Assembly (NCBI RefSeq): GCF_910592395.1
Contig: NC_088318.1
Span: 4,156,001-4,216,000 of the forward strand
Direction: 5' to 3'
From: Lineus longissimus
Lineage: Eukaryota > Nemertea > Pilidiophora > Heteronemertea > Lineidae
Length of the DNA stretch: 60,000 bases
In this document: positions 58,650-60,000 of the stretch, piece by piece
Numbering within the stretch: the first letter of the stretch is position 1
How the letters are laid out: every line of letters begins with the position of its first letter
Made by a program: the position numbers and the translations under genes
Notes under the pieces: model-generated
The model's input: the letters and a program-made list of their open reading frames with translations, nothing else
What the model was told of the DNA's origin: nothing
The model's database searches: none

Positions 58650-60000
58650 GATGAAGTATAACTAGACCCCCGAAATCGAGATAAATCCAAGCATAAAGAC
58701 TGAACCCTCCACAGACTGATTCTGGCTACCCCGCAGGTACACTGACACACAAAGGCTACTTCACCGTACTCCAGTCGAATGAATCACTGTACAGTCTACG
58801 GCTAATACACACAACGCATGGCGCCTATAGTAAATGAGGTCAGCATGTCCTAAATATGGAATCGCTTAATACACATTGAATATGTACAATGACATCATCC
58901 TGTATAAATTATGCATATGATTGGATGGATGGACCATTAGGCTGTTATACAAACTGTCAATAAGCCAGGCTTAACAGGGGGCAGCCCAAATTGCTATATA
59001 AACGAAGTAAACAATGTGTGGCATCAGCGACATAAAGAGGGGGGTACAATAGCCCCGCTTCAGCCGGATTAAAATCTGGCTGCAGTCAGTCAACTGGGAC
59101 ATCTATTGTTTTTATCCGGTACTGCATCGGTGGGGGCAGGGCGTGGCACACAGTGACACAATGCATACCCAAGCCACAAATTAGACTTTTGTGCAGAAAA
59201 TAACAACGCTGCTTGCATGTCCAAGAGGATGTACTCCACAGGGGCAGACACAGAGTCTAAGAAAGGGTGGGCACAATTGTGTACATCAGATCCAATAACG
59301 GTCAATTTTTCAAAATACATGGTCAATTTCATGACATAATATTTTCTATCTACAAGTATTGAGGGGTGGGGGGGGGGGGCGTGCCTCCCAAGATCAAAAC
59401 ACTTCAAGTCTGGATGGGGAGGGGGAGGATCTCTCAACTCCACATCAACACATGCACAGTATTGAAAGTCATTTTGGCCTCCAGATCACGACTTGAGAAT
59501 GATGTCATCTCATACACAAGTGATGACATCATCAAACGACACTGCATAAGAATAGCAATGATCATTCCCACTAATCAGAATAGCGATGATCATTCCCACC
59601 GATCAGTGCTGCCATCTAAGAGATTCATGCAACACTAACAGCCCAAATTTTCCTGTGAAAGAAATGTGTGCTCCTTCTGTCCCCAATTGGTGGAACCCTG
59701 GCCCTGTTGATGCCAGATGATTTAAAATAGAAGGCTTGGTCAGGCCAGAAGAACACACCGAGGAAATTCAGATCGAACGACAAGAACTGGCCGTTGTCTT
59801 CTTTTTTAACAAGTCTTGGAACTTTGCCGTCATGAACTACTGTAAACACCTTTATTTTCACAAGCCTAATATTTTCACTTTATCAACGGAACGAAAATAA
59901 CTGATCTGATGATTTTTCAGACAGAAAAACAAAACATCCATTCGCAGCACTTGATGGTATTGAAATCTGAAAAGGAAATTTTCGCTGATAAATATATATG
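58650..60000 (-). other. 5' flank / promoter side of the septin gene
   Basis: It presumably holds the 5' UTR and main promoter. A TATATA core (GCTATATAAACG, 58992-59003) could read on either strand and lies about 340 bases upstream of the exon 1a ATG. No conserved gene is recognisable further right; short open frames such as 59625-59861 (minus) lack support. Confidence 0.4.

Noticed and set aside
59625-59861. Minus frame MKIKVFTVVHDGKVPRLVKK upstream of the septin start
   Set aside because: No domain recognised and no splice path to septin; its edge resembles common AT-rich repeat tails.

Overview
The window is eukaryotic, intron-rich and AT-leaning. It probably comes from a marine invertebrate: TACATGTA-type words, tRNA-derived SINE-like sequence, small MITEs and minisatellites recur throughout. 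A lophotrochozoan is my best guess, but cephalochordates and ambulacrarians are not excluded. No bacterial-type gene organisation is present.

One gene dominates: a Septin-7-type septin GTPase on the minus strand, running from about 58.65 kb (5' end) down to about 3.3 kb (3' end). I could place thirteen core exons by splice sites, reading phase and similarity to the septin 7 family. From the first shared exon (48984) to the stop (3654) the constitutive coding length is 1431 nt, exactly 477 codons, which independently supports the exon boundaries. The GTP-binding motifs G1 (GESGLGKS), G3 (DTPG) and G4 (AKAD), the polybasic alpha-0 segment, the RGRIYPWG signature, the C-terminal coiled coil and a lysine-rich tail are all present.

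The 5' part of the gene is unusual. Between 49.4 and 58.6 kb there are up to five candidate alternative first coding exons, each ending in phase 0 at a good donor. Two of them (53925-54026 and 52602-52757) look like paralogous copies of each other. Between 50.4 and 52.2 kb lies a tandem array of seven tiny related cassette exons of 35-78 nt. Six are in frame and symmetric (phase 0/0); their peptides carry a P-x-R-x-P-S-type start and most end in R/K-R-E. Three of them sit in near-identical ~126-bp exon-plus-intron units. Together they look like a combinatorial module that varies the disordered septin N-terminus. I did not recognise a described counterpart.

The 3' part holds a symmetric phase 2/2 cassette exon (21068-21157) between G domain and coiled coil. 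The terminal exon has a second long, coding-like reading frame overlapping the normal stop.

The introns hold minisatellites (20-43 bp units), hairpin MITEs (28282-28504, 32418-32608, 12125-12520), tRNA-derived SINE-like pieces, a dispersed 'CTCTCTATTAAGGACACC' repeat, an isolated exon-like piece resembling a carbohydrate-binding-type beta-sandwich, and an opposite-strand TATA box followed by a splice donor. I found no rRNA, intact tRNA, CRISPR array or complete autonomous transposon.
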